Notes: generated by a model from the sequence alone, not told the origin. Shown: positions 9,401 through 18,269, counted from the stretch's first letter. The stretch is DNA of 64,000 nucleotides from Clostridia bacterium (GCA_017521465.1 JAFXCN010000025.1:62587-126586); one strand, 5' to 3'. Made by a program: numbers and translations.

Positions 9401-9428
9401 ATTATAACATATTAATTTCATTTGTCAA
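9401..9428 (-). promoter_or_regulatory. Sigma-A promoter of the ileS T-box transcript
   Basis: TTGACA (9428-9423), a 16-bp spacer and TATAAT (9406-9401) on the minus strand: two perfect hexamers, with predicted initiation near 9394. The -35 lies just past the rng stop codon. Confidence 0.88.
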
Positions 9429-9431
9429 TTG

Positions 9432-10589
9432 TTAGTTAGCAGAATGCACCTTTTTTCTTGTCATTTCTACTAAATTTAATTTCGTAAATTCATGTATGCT
9501 TACTCTACTTCTATCTTTTTTAGCTTCTTTTCTTAATATATCTAGTATTTTTTCTTTGTGCTCTTCTGATTTCATATCGATAAAGTCTATCACTATTATT
9601 CCGCCAATGTCTTTTAGTCTTAATTGTCTCATTATTTCAATTGCCGCTTCTGAATTTACCTTAAATATTGTTGTCTCCAAATCTTCTTTTCCTGTATATT
9701 TTCCCGAATTAATATCAATTGCTGTCAATGCTTCTGTCTTATCTATTACTATTTGACCTCCACATTTTAGCCACACTTTTCTATCTTCGATTCTACTATA
9801 TTCTGTATGTAATCCAAATTTTTCTAACAAGTCTTCTTCATAAAATTCAGCATCTAATTTTGTTAAATTATCTCGTATTTTTTCAAACATTGTTTTATCG
9901 TTTATATATAATTTATTCGTATTTTTATCAACTAACTCTCTCATTATAAAGTCTATAATTTCATATCCTGAATATATTAATCTAACCGAATCATCTTTTT
10001 CATATTGATTTTTGATTTCTTGCCACAATTTAAATAATGCTACTATATCTTCTTTTATTAGTTCTACATCAATATTTTCCGCTTCCGTTCTAACAATTGC
10101 TCCATAATTTTTTTCTAAGTTGCTTTTTACTATTTCTTTTAATCTTTGTTTTTCACTTTCATTTTCTATTTTTTGCGAAATCGTAATAATGTTTGTTTCT
10201 GGCATTAATACGATATATTTTCCAGGCAACGTTATATGTGTAGATATTCTCGCCCCTTTTTCGTCTGTAGGTTCTTTTTTTACTTGTACAAGTAACGGTT
10301 GACCTTCTTTTAGCACAAATGACATTTTATCATTTTGCAATTGTTTTTCCGTTACAACGTCTATTTTAGGCAATGCATCTTTTACAGATATAAACGCTCT
10401 TTTTTCTGTGCCTATATCTACAAAAGCAGCTTGCATTCCATCAATAATTTTGTCTACTCTACATGCATATATATTACCTAATATGCTATTTGTATATTCT
10501 GTAAAAATATATCTTTCCGCTATTTTTTCATCTTCTAACACACAAACAATTAATTGTTCTCCTTTTTTATTTACAAGTACAGATTTCAT
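9432..10589 (-). CDS. rng: Ribonuclease E/G family endoribonuclease, short form
   Basis: A single-strand-specific endonuclease of RNA processing and decay. An N-terminal RNase H-like strand set with an inserted S1 domain (about 37-125, GNIYACRVDKIIDGMQAAFVDIG) is followed by the DNase I-like catalytic region with two conserved aspartates near 289 (TAIDINSG) and 332 (IVIDFIDM). The protein stops at residue 385, just after EMTRKKV. It therefore lacks the zinc-link cysteines (CPxCxG) and small domain that normally follow and support dimer-of-dimer assembly. The stop is clean with no continuation in other frames, so this looks like a natural short form. It lies 15 bases from pth. Confidence 0.85.
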   Translation of the reverse strand: MKSVLVNKKGEQLIVCVLEDEKIAERYIFTEYTNSILGNIYACRVDKIIDGMQAAFVDIGTEKRAFISVKDALPKIDVVTEKQLQNDKMSFVLKEGQPLLVQVKKEPTDEKGARISTHITLPGKYIVLMPETNIITISQKIENESEKQRLKEIVKSNLEKNYGAIVRTEAENIDVELIKEDIVALFKLWQEIKNQYEKDDSVRLIYSGYEIIDFIMRELVDKNTNKLYINDKTMFEKIRDNLTKLDAEFYEEDLLEKFGLHTEYSRIEDRKVWLKCGGQIVIDKTEALTAIDINSGKYTGKEDLETTIFKVNSEAAIEIMRQLRLKDIGGIIVIDFIDMKSEEHKEKILDILRKEAKKDRSRVSIHEFTKLNLVEMTRKKVHSAN

Positions 10590-10604
10590 TCTATTTCCTT
10601 TCGA

Positions 10605-11162
10605 TTAATTAAATTGATTCATCACTTTTAACAGACCATTTTTTATTATCTCTACAGCTGCATCGGCCGCATTCTTTATGCTGTTTTGTATAATTTTCAT
10701 TTCTTCTTCATCAAATTGTGATAACACAAACTCATATAGTTGTTGTCCATCTTTCGGCCTTCCTGCTCCAACTCTTATTCTTGGAAAATTTTGAGTTTGT
10801 AATCTTTCTGTGATATTTCTCATTCCATTATGCGTTCCTGGACTTCCATTTGGTCTTATTCTAATTTTTCCAAATTCTATATCTATATCATCATAAATCA
10901 CAACTATATCTTCTGGATTAACTTTGTAAAATTTAGCTACTTCTTGAACGCAAGTTCCGCTAAGATTCATAAATGTTTGTGGTTTAACAAGTATTATTTT
11001 CTCACCATTATACATGCCTTCTCCGACTAAGCCATTAAATTTGTTTTTATTTATATTTATATCCATAATTTCTGCTAATTTTTCTACCGCCATAAAGCCA
11101 ATATTATGTCTTGTTTTTTCGTATTCTTTTCCAGGATTTCCCAATCCAACAATAATTTTCAT
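10605..11162 (-). CDS. pth: Peptidyl-tRNA hydrolase
   Basis: Releases peptides from peptidyl-tRNA that has dropped off ribosomes. Residues GLGNPG at 6-11 and the catalytic His19 in TRHNIGF are present, followed by the conserved VIYDDIDI and GSPGTHNGMRN motifs. The start is set at the ATG at 11162, preceded by GGAGG at 6-bp spacing; the frame stays open 20 codons further upstream, but those residues do not match the family. Length is then 185 residues, normal for bacterial Pth. A hairpin (11203-11238) sits in the 5' region, and rng follows, probably in one transcript. Confidence 0.95.
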   Translation of the reverse strand: MKIIVGLGNPGKEYEKTRHNIGFMAVEKLAEIMDININKNKFNGLVGEGMYNGEKIILVKPQTFMNLSGTCVQEVAKFYKVNPEDIVVIYDDIDIEFGKIRIRPNGSPGTHNGMRNITERLQTQNFPRIRVGAGRPKDGQQLYEFVLSQFDEEEMKIIQNSIKNAADAAVEIIKNGLLKVMNQFN

Positions 11163-11202
11163 GTATACCTCCACCCCTACGCAAATTAACATAAGTTTTT
11201 TG

Positions 11203-11238
11203 CTTAAAATGAGCAAAAACACTTGTCTTTTTGCTCAT
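11203..11238. terminator. Hairpin between the divergent pth and VirD4-like genes
   Basis: Perfect inverted repeat AAAATGAGCAAAAA / TTTTTGCTCATTTT around an 8-base loop. It is not downstream of any gene, but in the 5' regions of both divergent transcripts, so it may act as an attenuator or insulator. It overlaps the -35 of the rightward promoter. Confidence 0.5.
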
Positions 11239-11251
11239 TTTATAGGATAAT
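11223..11251 (+). promoter_or_regulatory. Predicted promoter of the VirD4-like ATPase gene
   Basis: TTGTCT (11223-11228), a 17-bp spacer and GATAAT (11246-11251), with an AGGGGGT ribosome-binding site just before the ATG at 11297. The promoter overlaps the right arm of the hairpin. Confidence 0.55.
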
Positions 11252-11296
11252 ATATATGTTATCTTTTGTCAATATTATGACTATTAGGGGGTAAAA

Positions 11297-13885
11297 ATGT
11301 TAACTAAAATTTTAAATTTAATAGTAACTCCATTTGAAGCAATGCTAAAGCCATTTAAAATTAACCTTAACGAATTCTTTGCTTATATTTTTTCTATAAT
11401 CTGCGTTTATCTCGCAGTCGATAGACTTTTTGAATTCGGACATGTTTTTTTAACTGGTGAATTTGTAAATTATTGGTCTATGTGGGCATATATATTAGCA
11501 ATAGCGTGTCCAGTAATTGGATTCCAACTTCTATGTGGTTCGCCTAAGAACAATACTTTAAAAGCTCCCATGCACTTTTTTGTGTTTTACTCACTTTGTC
11601 TATATGTTATTGTCATATCAATGATTTCACAATGGTCAAATGAAATAATATGGTTTCTTTTAATGCAATTAAGAAACTTTAGATATATAGCAACCAACTT
11701 ACCAGAAACAATAACACCTGCTGTTGGATGTCTTTCTATCTTAGCTGCGGTTTCTACTTTTAGAACAGCTTGGGGATATTATATTGGTAATGTCGTTGAT
11801 GGAGATTCAGAATGGATTGAATCTTTTGAAGAATACCCAGGTTACAAACTAAAATCTGCAAAAAGTCAAAAAACTACTCCAGCTGCATTCTTATGCGACG
11901 CTCCAATATGTGTTGATGACAAACTTGGTGAGCTTATCTATATTCCAGAAAAGAAAAGATTTGAAGCTATCCTCGTAGAAGGTGCTACTGGTACTGGTAA
12001 AACTGCTACAATCGTTGAACCAATGTGTGCTAACGATATTGAAAGAAAATATTTCTTTAGAGAATTAAGTAAAAAATTAGGTTATAATGCATTACAAGCT
12101 GGGCTTGCAACACTTAAAGTTCCATATAGCAATGACTTCTTAAATAGAAACTTTACTCTATCTTTCTTAAAAGCTAGAGATAATAGAATTAACGATTACA
12201 AAGACTATGTTAAAGATATGCTTAAATATACGGATCCAGAAACAAAAGATATGTATTACAGAGATTTAGGTTTTACATTAGTTGCTCCTGACAACGCATG
12301 TATAGAAAGAGTTAGAAAAGTTGCCGCTGCTTATAGCATGGATGTTAGAGTTATTGATCCAATGGATCCATACTCATATGGTATAAATCCATTCATAGGA
12401 AAAGACCCTGCAAAAGTTGCAGCCATCATTTCTACAGTTTTAAAAGGTATGTATGAAGCTGATGGCGGTGGCGGAGATAATATATTCTTTGCTAGCGTTT
12501 CGCAACAGGCTTTTGAAAACTTAGCGATTTTATTAAAATTAGTTTATCCAAAAGTTCACGGCGGTGAAATCCCTACTCTTGAAGATATGCTTGATATTCT
12601 TAACAACTTTGATAAAGCTGAAGAACTTTGTGAAATTTTAAAGAAAGATCCTGAACTTGCAGAAGATTATAAATCATTAATAGGATATTTTGAGAAAAAC
12701 TTCTACAAACCTCCTGTTAATATCCATGGATATGAAATTGCCTCTACATATGGTAGTGGTAGAAAAGAAACTGAAAAGTTTGTTTATGGTGCTATTACTC
12801 AATTAGATAACTTCCTTAGAAATCCTGGTATTAAAAGAGTTTTATGCAGCAGAAATAACAATATAGATTTAGATGCTGCTCTTCAAAATGGTGAAATCAT
12901 TACAGCTTGTACTAGACAAGGTGACCTTGGTGAAATACATCAAAAAGCATTTGGTATGTTTGTTATTTTGTCATTTAAAGATGCCGTACTTAGAAGACCT
13001 GGTGTTGAAGATTCTAGAACACCACACTTTATATATATAGATGAATTTCCTCTATATGTTAATAAGGATACAGAAGCATTCTTTACATTGTTTAGAAAAT
13101 ATCGTTGTGGAACATTAATTACAATACAGAACTTATCACAATTAACTAAAAATTCTTCACTTGCCTACTTCAAAGATGTTATTGTTACTAATACAAAAAC
13201 TCAAATCGTATTTGGCGACTTAACTGCTGAAGAAAGCGAATTCTGGTCTGCAGAACTTGGTGAATACAAGAAATGGGATTATAAGGCGAAAAAGATTTAT
13301 GATACTCATTCTGATGATGGAGATAAAGCACAAACTGAAGCATTGATGGCAGAAAAGAAAGTTTCAGAAAGACATTATAAGGCAGGTAAAATATTCTCGC
13401 TTAAATTTAAACAATGTGTTTACAAGACAAAAAATGCTAGCGGAAAAACCATTGTTGGTAGAGGTAATACAGACTTTATAAAGAGTTCTTATTACGAAGA
13501 ACACAAATGTGCTAAATATAATTTCGAAATATTTGGTAATTCATCAGAAAATAATGATAAAACTACAGAAGCAATAAATACTAATAACACTTTCTTTAGT
13601 GGAAATGATATGCCAGAATCAATGGTATTATCAAATGATCAAAATGTTATCGATGTTACAGGAAGCAAAGTTTCAGCAGATGGATTCGGAGAATTAAAAA
13701 CAACTTCTTCCTCTACTTCTGATACTGATATCTTTATTGATTTGAATAATGATGGAATAAATGATCTTTCTTATGCTAAAACATTAAAGAAAAATTCTGG
13801 TACTGATGATGATTCAAATTCTAGCGGAATATTTAAAATCGATGATGTTTCAGATGGTGATTCAATAATTATAGAATATAAATAA
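11297..13885 (+). CDS. VirD4/TraG-like coupling-type ATPase with membrane N-terminus
   Basis: 862 residues. Four hydrophobic segments (about 25-45, 62-82, 93-115, 145-165) precede a HerA/FtsK-type ATPase domain with Walker A GATGTGKT (near 229-236) and Walker B FIYIDEF (near 577-583), then TIQNLSQL, the sensor-like motif of type IV secretion coupling proteins. Such ATPases form hexamers that deliver DNA or proteins to a membrane channel. No relaxase, VirB4 or other T4SS gene is in the window. The C-terminal 130 residues are Ser/Asn/Asp-rich and carry DLNNDGINDLS near 814, a calcium-binding DxNxDGxxD loop typical of exported proteins. It has its own promoter and is isolated by a terminator. 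A chromosomal pump of unknown cargo is possible; conjugation is unproven. Confidence 0.75.
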   Translation: MLTKILNLIVTPFEAMLKPFKINLNEFFAYIFSIICVYLAVDRLFEFGHVFLTGEFVNYWSMWAYILAIACPVIGFQLLCGSPKNNTLKAPMHFFVFYSLCLYVIVISMISQWSNEIIWFLLMQLRNFRYIATNLPETITPAVGCLSILAAVSTFRTAWGYYIGNVVDGDSEWIESFEEYPGYKLKSAKSQKTTPAAFLCDAPICVDDKLGELIYIPEKKRFEAILVEGATGTGKTATIVEPMCANDIERKYFFRELSKKLGYNALQAGLATLKVPYSNDFLNRNFTLSFLKARDNRINDYKDYVKDMLKYTDPETKDMYYRDLGFTLVAPDNACIERVRKVAAAYSMDVRVIDPMDPYSYGINPFIGKDPAKVAAIISTVLKGMYEADGGGGDNIFFASVSQQAFENLAILLKLVYPKVHGGEIPTLEDMLDILNNFDKAEELCEILKKDPELAEDYKSLIGYFEKNFYKPPVNIHGYEIASTYGSGRKETEKFVYGAITQLDNFLRNPGIKRVLCSRNNNIDLDAALQNGEIITACTRQGDLGEIHQKAFGMFVILSFKDAVLRRPGVEDSRTPHFIYIDEFPLYVNKDTEAFFTLFRKYRCGTLITIQNLSQLTKNSSLAYFKDVIVTNTKTQIVFGDLTAEESEFWSAELGEYKKWDYKAKKIYDTHSDDGDKAQTEALMAEKKVSERHYKAGKIFSLKFKQCVYKTKNASGKTIVGRGNTDFIKSSYYEEHKCAKYNFEIFGNSSENNDKTTEAINTNNTFFSGNDMPESMVLSNDQNVIDVTGSKVSADGFGELKTTSSSTSDTDIFIDLNNDGINDLSYAKTLKKNSGTDDDSNSSGIFKIDDVSDGDSIIIEYK

Positions 13886-13923
13886 GAAAAGAACTTAAAT
13901 ATAATTTTCCTATTATAAAAAAT

Positions 13924-13958
13924 AAAAACCTGATAAACTTTTAGATTTATCAGGTTTT
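13924..13958. terminator. Bidirectional terminator between convergent genes
   Basis: AAAAACCTGATAAA / TTTATCAGGTTTT stem with an 8-base loop and T-runs on both sides, between the ATPase gene and coaB. Confidence 0.85.
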
Positions 13959-14006
13959 ATTTTTAATATCATATTAATAAATATTAATTCTTACGATGCT
14001 TCTAAA

Positions 14007-14774
14007 TTAAAACAAAATATTCGTCAGAGACTCTGCAATTTCTTTTTTAGTATTACATTCTGTTACTACTCCATTGCTATCTAAAATCATCGCCCAATGC
14101 TTACCGTTACCAATCTTAGACAAATCGTTGGCAACGATATAATTAGCATCATTTTTAACTCTAAGCCTGGTTGCAACTTCGTTTAGTTCGTTCTTATCGA
14201 CACCATCCAGCAACTTAAATCCTACCAGTGTTACATCAGGAGCCATTTTTTTGATAAGTCCGATAACCTTTGGCGTAAGCCCTAGCATAGTCATCAAATG
14301 TGGCTCATAAGAAGAAATTTTCGTATCATTGTTGCAAACCGCACTTGGGTTTTCAAAAATTTTCAAGAGTCTTTCTTTAGTAATGTCTTCTTTGCACGCA
14401 GCAGTTTGAATGGTTTCAAAAATTTCATCAATCAAATCTTCAGCCCTAATTACATATTTACCCAAATAGTCACCAACTGCAGCAGAATGAATCATAATAT
14501 GAATCTCTTGTTCAGAAAAAATTTTTCTAAGTGCATCAATCAAATCTTGCGTAGATTCAACAGTTACATATACAATCTTGTCGCTTTCAATTCTAGGTTT
14601 ACGCGTCATCTTTGTAGAGATATAGAAAATAGTTCCAATCTCATCAAATTTTCTCTCCAACAAAGTTTCACCAATAATACTTCCAAGCGCACCTGTAGAC
14701 ATGTTTGTAATCTTCATTACAGAATCAATTCGTTCATTGGTAGGCCCGGCAGTGATGATAACATTTTTCTTCAT
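14007..14774 (-). CDS. coaB: Phosphopantothenate-cysteine ligase (stand-alone CoaB)
   Basis: Joins 4'-phosphopantothenate and cysteine in coenzyme A synthesis. The N-terminal ITAGPTNERID, the AAVGDY motif near 115 and the VGFKLLDG and NDLSKIGNGKH segments are those of the CoaB half of CoaBC. The 255-residue protein has no flavodoxin-like CoaC half, matching the separate CoaB seen in streptococci and enterococci; coaC is not in the window. The gene begins only 2 bases after the stop of the nitrilase-fold gene, so the two are co-transcribed. Confidence 0.85.
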   Translation of the reverse strand: MKKNVIITAGPTNERIDSVMKITNMSTGALGSIIGETLLERKFDEIGTIFYISTKMTRKPRIESDKIVYVTVESTQDLIDALRKIFSEQEIHIMIHSAAVGDYLGKYVIRAEDLIDEIFETIQTAACKEDITKERLLKIFENPSAVCNNDTKISSYEPHLMTMLGLTPKVIGLIKKMAPDVTLVGFKLLDGVDKNELNEVATRLRVKNDANYIVANDLSKIGNGKHWAMILDSNGVVTECNTKKEIAESLTNILF

Positions 14775-14776
14775 TG

Positions 14777-15643
14777 TTATTCCCTCCTTATATCTTCCAC
14801 AACGATATCTCTTGGATTGTTTAAGTAACTATCGCTTCTACCAAATCTACTTAATTCTTCAGCAAATACAAATTTACCAAAAAGAAATTGAGCCTTCACA
14901 TCTGACATTGATAGAATATGAGATACATTTTGTTTTGACTCTATATTTTGTTCTCTAAGCCATTCTTTTTCATGAATTGAAACAGGCCCATAAATATAAC
15001 TTTTTCCATCAGCATATTTTTTACCTTGGTAAGTTCCTACACAGTTCAAAACAAAAGTATATATTCTTTCATTGTGATTATGAATACATACTGTCTCTTC
15101 TTCAAAAACTCTAGTGTTCGAATTAGAGCAAATTGCAAATATTCCAAACAAACCATTATTAAGTCCTCTATTCCTCGCAATATAATATGCAGCATGATAA
15201 TATTCCATGCAATTCAAAATATAGATTTTCTTTCCTTTAATCCAAAAAGAATGTTGTTCCAATTGTTCACTAATAAATTCTTCAGGCGGACAAAATGAAA
15301 TTTTTCTAGCCATCGGTTCTGCACCAGATGCATATCCTTTTGCGATTTCATACTTCATTCCATCCGCGAACACCACTGTAGTATTAATGCATTCTTTGTA
15401 AAAACTGCCCGCCACAATTATTCTAGTTCTTGATAGTTCTTGATATTCTTTTTCAAATTTAGGCACATATGTCATCTCTGGAAACAAACTAATATCAGGA
15501 CCATATTCTCTTATTACCTCTAAACAATTTTCTATTTGTTTTAAAGCTTCATTCGTTTCAACTAAATATTCCTCTCGACTATCACATTTTAATTCTACAC
15601 TCAGTTGAAACATTGCAACTGATAAATAGTTATTTACCAGCAT
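14777..15643 (-). CDS. Carbon-nitrogen hydrolase (nitrilase superfamily)-like protein
   Basis: 288 residues with the nitrilase-fold order of catalytic residues: Glu56 in SLFPEMTY, a candidate Lys102 and Cys145 in YILNCMEYYH. Amidases and ureidopropionase-like enzymes of this superfamily cleave C-N bonds. Sequence around the lysine is poorly conserved and the usual GxxxCxDxRFPE nucleophile elbow is replaced by LNCMEYYH, so catalysis is uncertain. It precedes coaB by 2 bases and is divergent from a LysR gene with a perfect inverted repeat between them. A role in pantothenate, pantetheine or beta-alanine supply (pantetheinases are nitrilase-fold enzymes) is a reasonable hypothesis from context only. 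Confidence 0.6.
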   Translation of the reverse strand: MLVNNYLSVAMFQLSVELKCDSREEYLVETNEALKQIENCLEVIREYGPDISLFPEMTYVPKFEKEYQELSRTRIIVAGSFYKECINTTVVFADGMKYEIAKGYASGAEPMARKISFCPPEEFISEQLEQHSFWIKGKKIYILNCMEYYHAAYYIARNRGLNNGLFGIFAICSNSNTRVFEEETVCIHNHNERIYTFVLNCVGTYQGKKYADGKSYIYGPVSIHEKEWLREQNIESKQNVSHILSMSDVKAQFLFGKFVFAEELSRFGRSDSYLNNPRDIVVEDIRRE

Positions 15644-15671
15644 ATATATTACTCCTTTCTTTATTTGATAA

Positions 15672-15704
15672 TTGAATTATATAGCGTTCTATGATATAAT
15701 TCAA
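15672..15704. promoter_or_regulatory. Palindromic operator between LysR and nitrilase-coaB genes
   Basis: Perfect 11-bp inverted repeat TTGAATTATAT / ATATAATTCAA around 11 bases, in the middle of the 101-bp divergent intergenic region. The T-N11-A spacing within the arms is what LysR-type regulators bind, so it probably controls both directions. Confidence 0.7.
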
Positions 15705-15744
15705 ATATATATTATTTATATTAATTATAACTGGAGGTTATAAC

Positions 15745-16635
15745 ATGGAAATTAATTACGAAGCATATAAAATATTCTACGCTGTAGCAATTCATGGTAG
15801 TATCAGCAAAGCAGCCGATGCTTTATATATTTCTCAGCCCGCAATCACAAAATGTATTCAAAAACTAGAATCAGAGCTTGAAATAACTCTATTTAACAGA
15901 AGTCCAAAAGGTGTTACTTTAACTGAAAACGGAAAGGTGTTTTTCGATTTTATAAAAAATGGAGTTGAAAGTTTTATGAACGGCGAACACAAACTATCTT
16001 CACTAAAAAATTTAGATTCCGGTGTAATTAAAATAGGCGCAAGTGCTACCGTTACCAAATATTTTTTGCTTCCCTTTATTGAAAAATTTCATAATCTATA
16101 TCCAAATATAGACATTTCAATTACTAATCATTTAACACACACTTTAATTTCTTTGTTAAAGAACGGAAGTCTTGATCTTTTAATTGTCAATCTTCCAACT
16201 GAAAGCGATAACACATTACAAATCACTCCTTGTTGTACTTTAAATGATTGCTTTGCAGGAAATATAAAATATAAGAATCAAATTAATAAAAAAATTTCTA
16301 TAGGAGAATTGGTTGAAAAGTATCCTATTATCACTCAAAAAGAGCCATCAAATACTAGAAGATTTTTAAATTCAATAATGACAAAGAATAATATAAATTT
16401 TCATCCTAAGTTTGAGATTGTCAGCTATGGATTAGTAAAAGACTTCGCAAAAATTGGTATGGGGATTTCCTATATCACAAAAGAATTTGCCACAGATGAA
16501 CTTGAAAATAAACTTCTTTTCGAAATTCCTACAAAAGAAAAAATCCCTCAAAGAGGCTTGGGCCTAGTCGTTCCCAAAAACACAATTACAAGTTTTGCTA
16601 CTCAAAAATTAATTGATTTAATTTTAAAAAAATAA
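15745..16635 (+). CDS. LysR-family transcriptional regulator
   Basis: 296 residues. The winged helix-turn-helix at 1-60 carries the family pattern (FYAVAIHGSISKAADALYISQPAITKCI in part), followed by the linker helix and a periplasmic-binding-like effector domain (about 88-290, IKIGASATVTKYFLLPFI). It is transcribed away from the nitrilase-coaB pair across a palindromic operator and most likely regulates that pair and itself. The effector cannot be read from sequence. The ATG has GGAGG at 7-bp spacing, and a strong terminator follows the stop. Confidence 0.92.
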   Translation: MEINYEAYKIFYAVAIHGSISKAADALYISQPAITKCIQKLESELEITLFNRSPKGVTLTENGKVFFDFIKNGVESFMNGEHKLSSLKNLDSGVIKIGASATVTKYFLLPFIEKFHNLYPNIDISITNHLTHTLISLLKNGSLDLLIVNLPTESDNTLQITPCCTLNDCFAGNIKYKNQINKKISIGELVEKYPIITQKEPSNTRRFLNSIMTKNNINFHPKFEIVSYGLVKDFAKIGMGISYITKEFATDELENKLLFEIPTKEKIPQRGLGLVVPKNTITSFATQKLIDLILKK

Positions 16636-16647
16636 ATATATGCAAAA

Positions 16648-16684
16648 AGCGATACAAAATTTAATTTTGTATCGCTCTATTTTT
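16648..16684. terminator. Terminator between convergent LysR and Replic_Relax genes
   Basis: AGCGATACAAAAT / ATTTTGTATCGCT perfect stem with T-rich flanks; serves both strands. Confidence 0.85.
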
Positions 16685-17626
16685 TTACTTAGCTAGCAAA
16701 GGTATTTGAATTATTTCTAATTTATATCTATTTGTTGTTTCGTCTAATCTAAATGCAATTAACGTTTTATCTAACTCCTCTTCTAATTGTTTTAAATCAG
16801 TCGTATAATATACTTCAATTCCTTTAAGTTCAGCATTTATTTTCTTATATGCTTTAAATATTTCTATTAGATGTTCATCATCTTCTCCAATGATAATTAA
16901 TTGAGGTTTTTTATCAAATCCACAATCTTTAGCTTGGAAGTTCTCATAGAAGTCTTCATACAATTTTATTTTTTCCATGAACTTTTCTTCCCACTTATCA
17001 TTTCTTCTAACAACTTCAAAAACAATATCTATTTTAATGTCGTTTTTTACTAGTACAACTTGTCCACCAGACGCTTGGAATTTTGTGTTTTGTCTCTTCG
17101 AAAACAATGTAGGATTTGAAACATATCCTTTGTATGCACCTACCTTTTGCATATATGCTATTACAGCTTGATTTCCCGCCAATTTTCTCTTAATCATATA
17201 TACAGGTTTCGTATTATCCGTAGGTTGCCAATTGGTTTTAATACCACGAGAGTTTAACAAATATTTTCCTATTTTATCTAAACAATACACTCTATATATT
17301 CCTTTTCCTTCACTACTTGAAAAGTAATATCTAGTAATTATTTTACTCTTTATCATATCTTCTAACTTCTTATTAACTTTGTCTTGCGACTTAATATCTA
17401 TGCCTCTATATTTTAATAATTGAAAAATTTGTCTAGAAGTTATAAATTCAAAATCATTAATCATTTCCATTATTTGAAAATGAATTTCATTGATATATCC
17501 CATATCAATTTTGTATACAACAGTATTAATTGATGCATACCCATCTTTTCCATCAAAAACTTTGATTTCATTTTCCCTCATCGCAAAAGGTGATTTAGGT
17601 GCTTTAACTTCATTATCTTCTACCAT
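16685..17626 (-). CDS. Winged-helix protein of the replication-relaxation (Replic_Relax) type
   Basis: 313 residues. An N-terminal winged helix (about 35-115: ITSRQIFQLLKYRGI, a charged wing, YRVYCLDKIGKYLL) is followed by an alpha/beta domain with KIDIVFEVVRRNDKWEEKFMEKIKLYEDF, reminiscent of the nuclease-like fold of Replic_Relax proteins that accompany plasmid replication and conjugative elements. Whether an active site is present is unclear. It lies 19 bases downstream of an S1-domain gene. Together with the VirD4-like ATPase 3 kb away it hints at element-derived genes settled in the chromosome, although the two are on opposite strands. The assignment rests on pattern similarity. Confidence 0.55.
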   Translation of the reverse strand: MVEDNEVKAPKSPFAMRENEIKVFDGKDGYASINTVVYKIDMGYINEIHFQIMEMINDFEFITSRQIFQLLKYRGIDIKSQDKVNKKLEDMIKSKIITRYYFSSSEGKGIYRVYCLDKIGKYLLNSRGIKTNWQPTDNTKPVYMIKRKLAGNQAVIAYMQKVGAYKGYVSNPTLFSKRQNTKFQASGGQVVLVKNDIKIDIVFEVVRRNDKWEEKFMEKIKLYEDFYENFQAKDCGFDKKPQLIIIGEDDEHLIEIFKAYKKINAELKGIEVYYTTDLKQLEEELDKTLIAFRLDETTNRYKLEIIQIPLLAK

Positions 17627-17645
17627 TTTTATTCCTCCTTAAAAA

Positions 17646-18152
17646 TTAATCCAGAATGACTAGTTTAATCTTGTGACGTTCAGGCAATATTTTTTTCACC
17701 TTAACCTCTACTTCTTCTCCATATGATACGCCACTTTCGTATTCAGCCAAGCCAATTAGGTTTGGCATTAACTCTATAAAAATTCCATTCTTTTCTTTAT
17801 CTCTTACAATTCCCTTTACAATATCACCTTCATTAAAGTTTTTGATGTTTTCTTCCCATGTCCCCAAAAGTTCCTTGTGAGATAATATAATTCTTCCCGT
17901 ATCAAAATCTATTTTTTTAACAACAACTTTGATACTTTGACCTACTTTAAATCTCTCAGCTGGATGCCTTATTCTTCCAATCGATATGTTTTCGATATGT
18001 AATAAGCCAACTATATCTTTTTGAAGTTCAACAAACACACCATATGGCTGAATCGATTTAACTTTACCTTGTAGGATCTTTCCCGCTTTTACTTTTGAAT
18101 AAAAATTCTTGTTCAATTCAAGAACTTCATTTTCAAGAAGTTTATCATTCAT
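17646..18152 (-). CDS. Two-domain S1 RNA-binding protein
   Basis: 168 residues with two S1 OB-folds: about 24-95 (GKVKSIQPYGVFVELQKDIVGLLH) and 105-166 (GIVRDKEKNGIFIELMPNLIGLAE). The first is close to the repeats of ribosomal protein S1; the second is degenerate. Low-G+C bacteria often carry short S1-repeat proteins whose roles in translation or RNA decay are not settled. It lies downstream of rplQ beyond a terminator and directly upstream of the Replic_Relax gene. The ATG has GGAGG at 8-bp spacing. Confidence 0.8.
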   Translation of the reverse strand: MNDKLLENEVLELNKNFYSKVKAGKILQGKVKSIQPYGVFVELQKDIVGLLHIENISIGRIRHPAERFKVGQSIKVVVKKIDFDTGRIILSHKELLGTWEENIKNFNEGDIVKGIVRDKEKNGIFIELMPNLIGLAEYESGVSYGEEVEVKVKKILPERHKIKLVILD

Positions 18153-18269
18153 AAATCCTAACCTCCATCTAACATCCTGTATCTATCACATACATATATA
18201 TTATAGCAAAAGAAAAAACAAACTGCAAGTTTTTATGTGGACATTTATTTCTGATGTAAATTCCGTATA

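Noticed and set aside
11297..17626. A complete integrative conjugative element.
   Set aside because: No integrase, relaxase, VirB4 or att repeats; coaB and the LysR unit look chromosomal.
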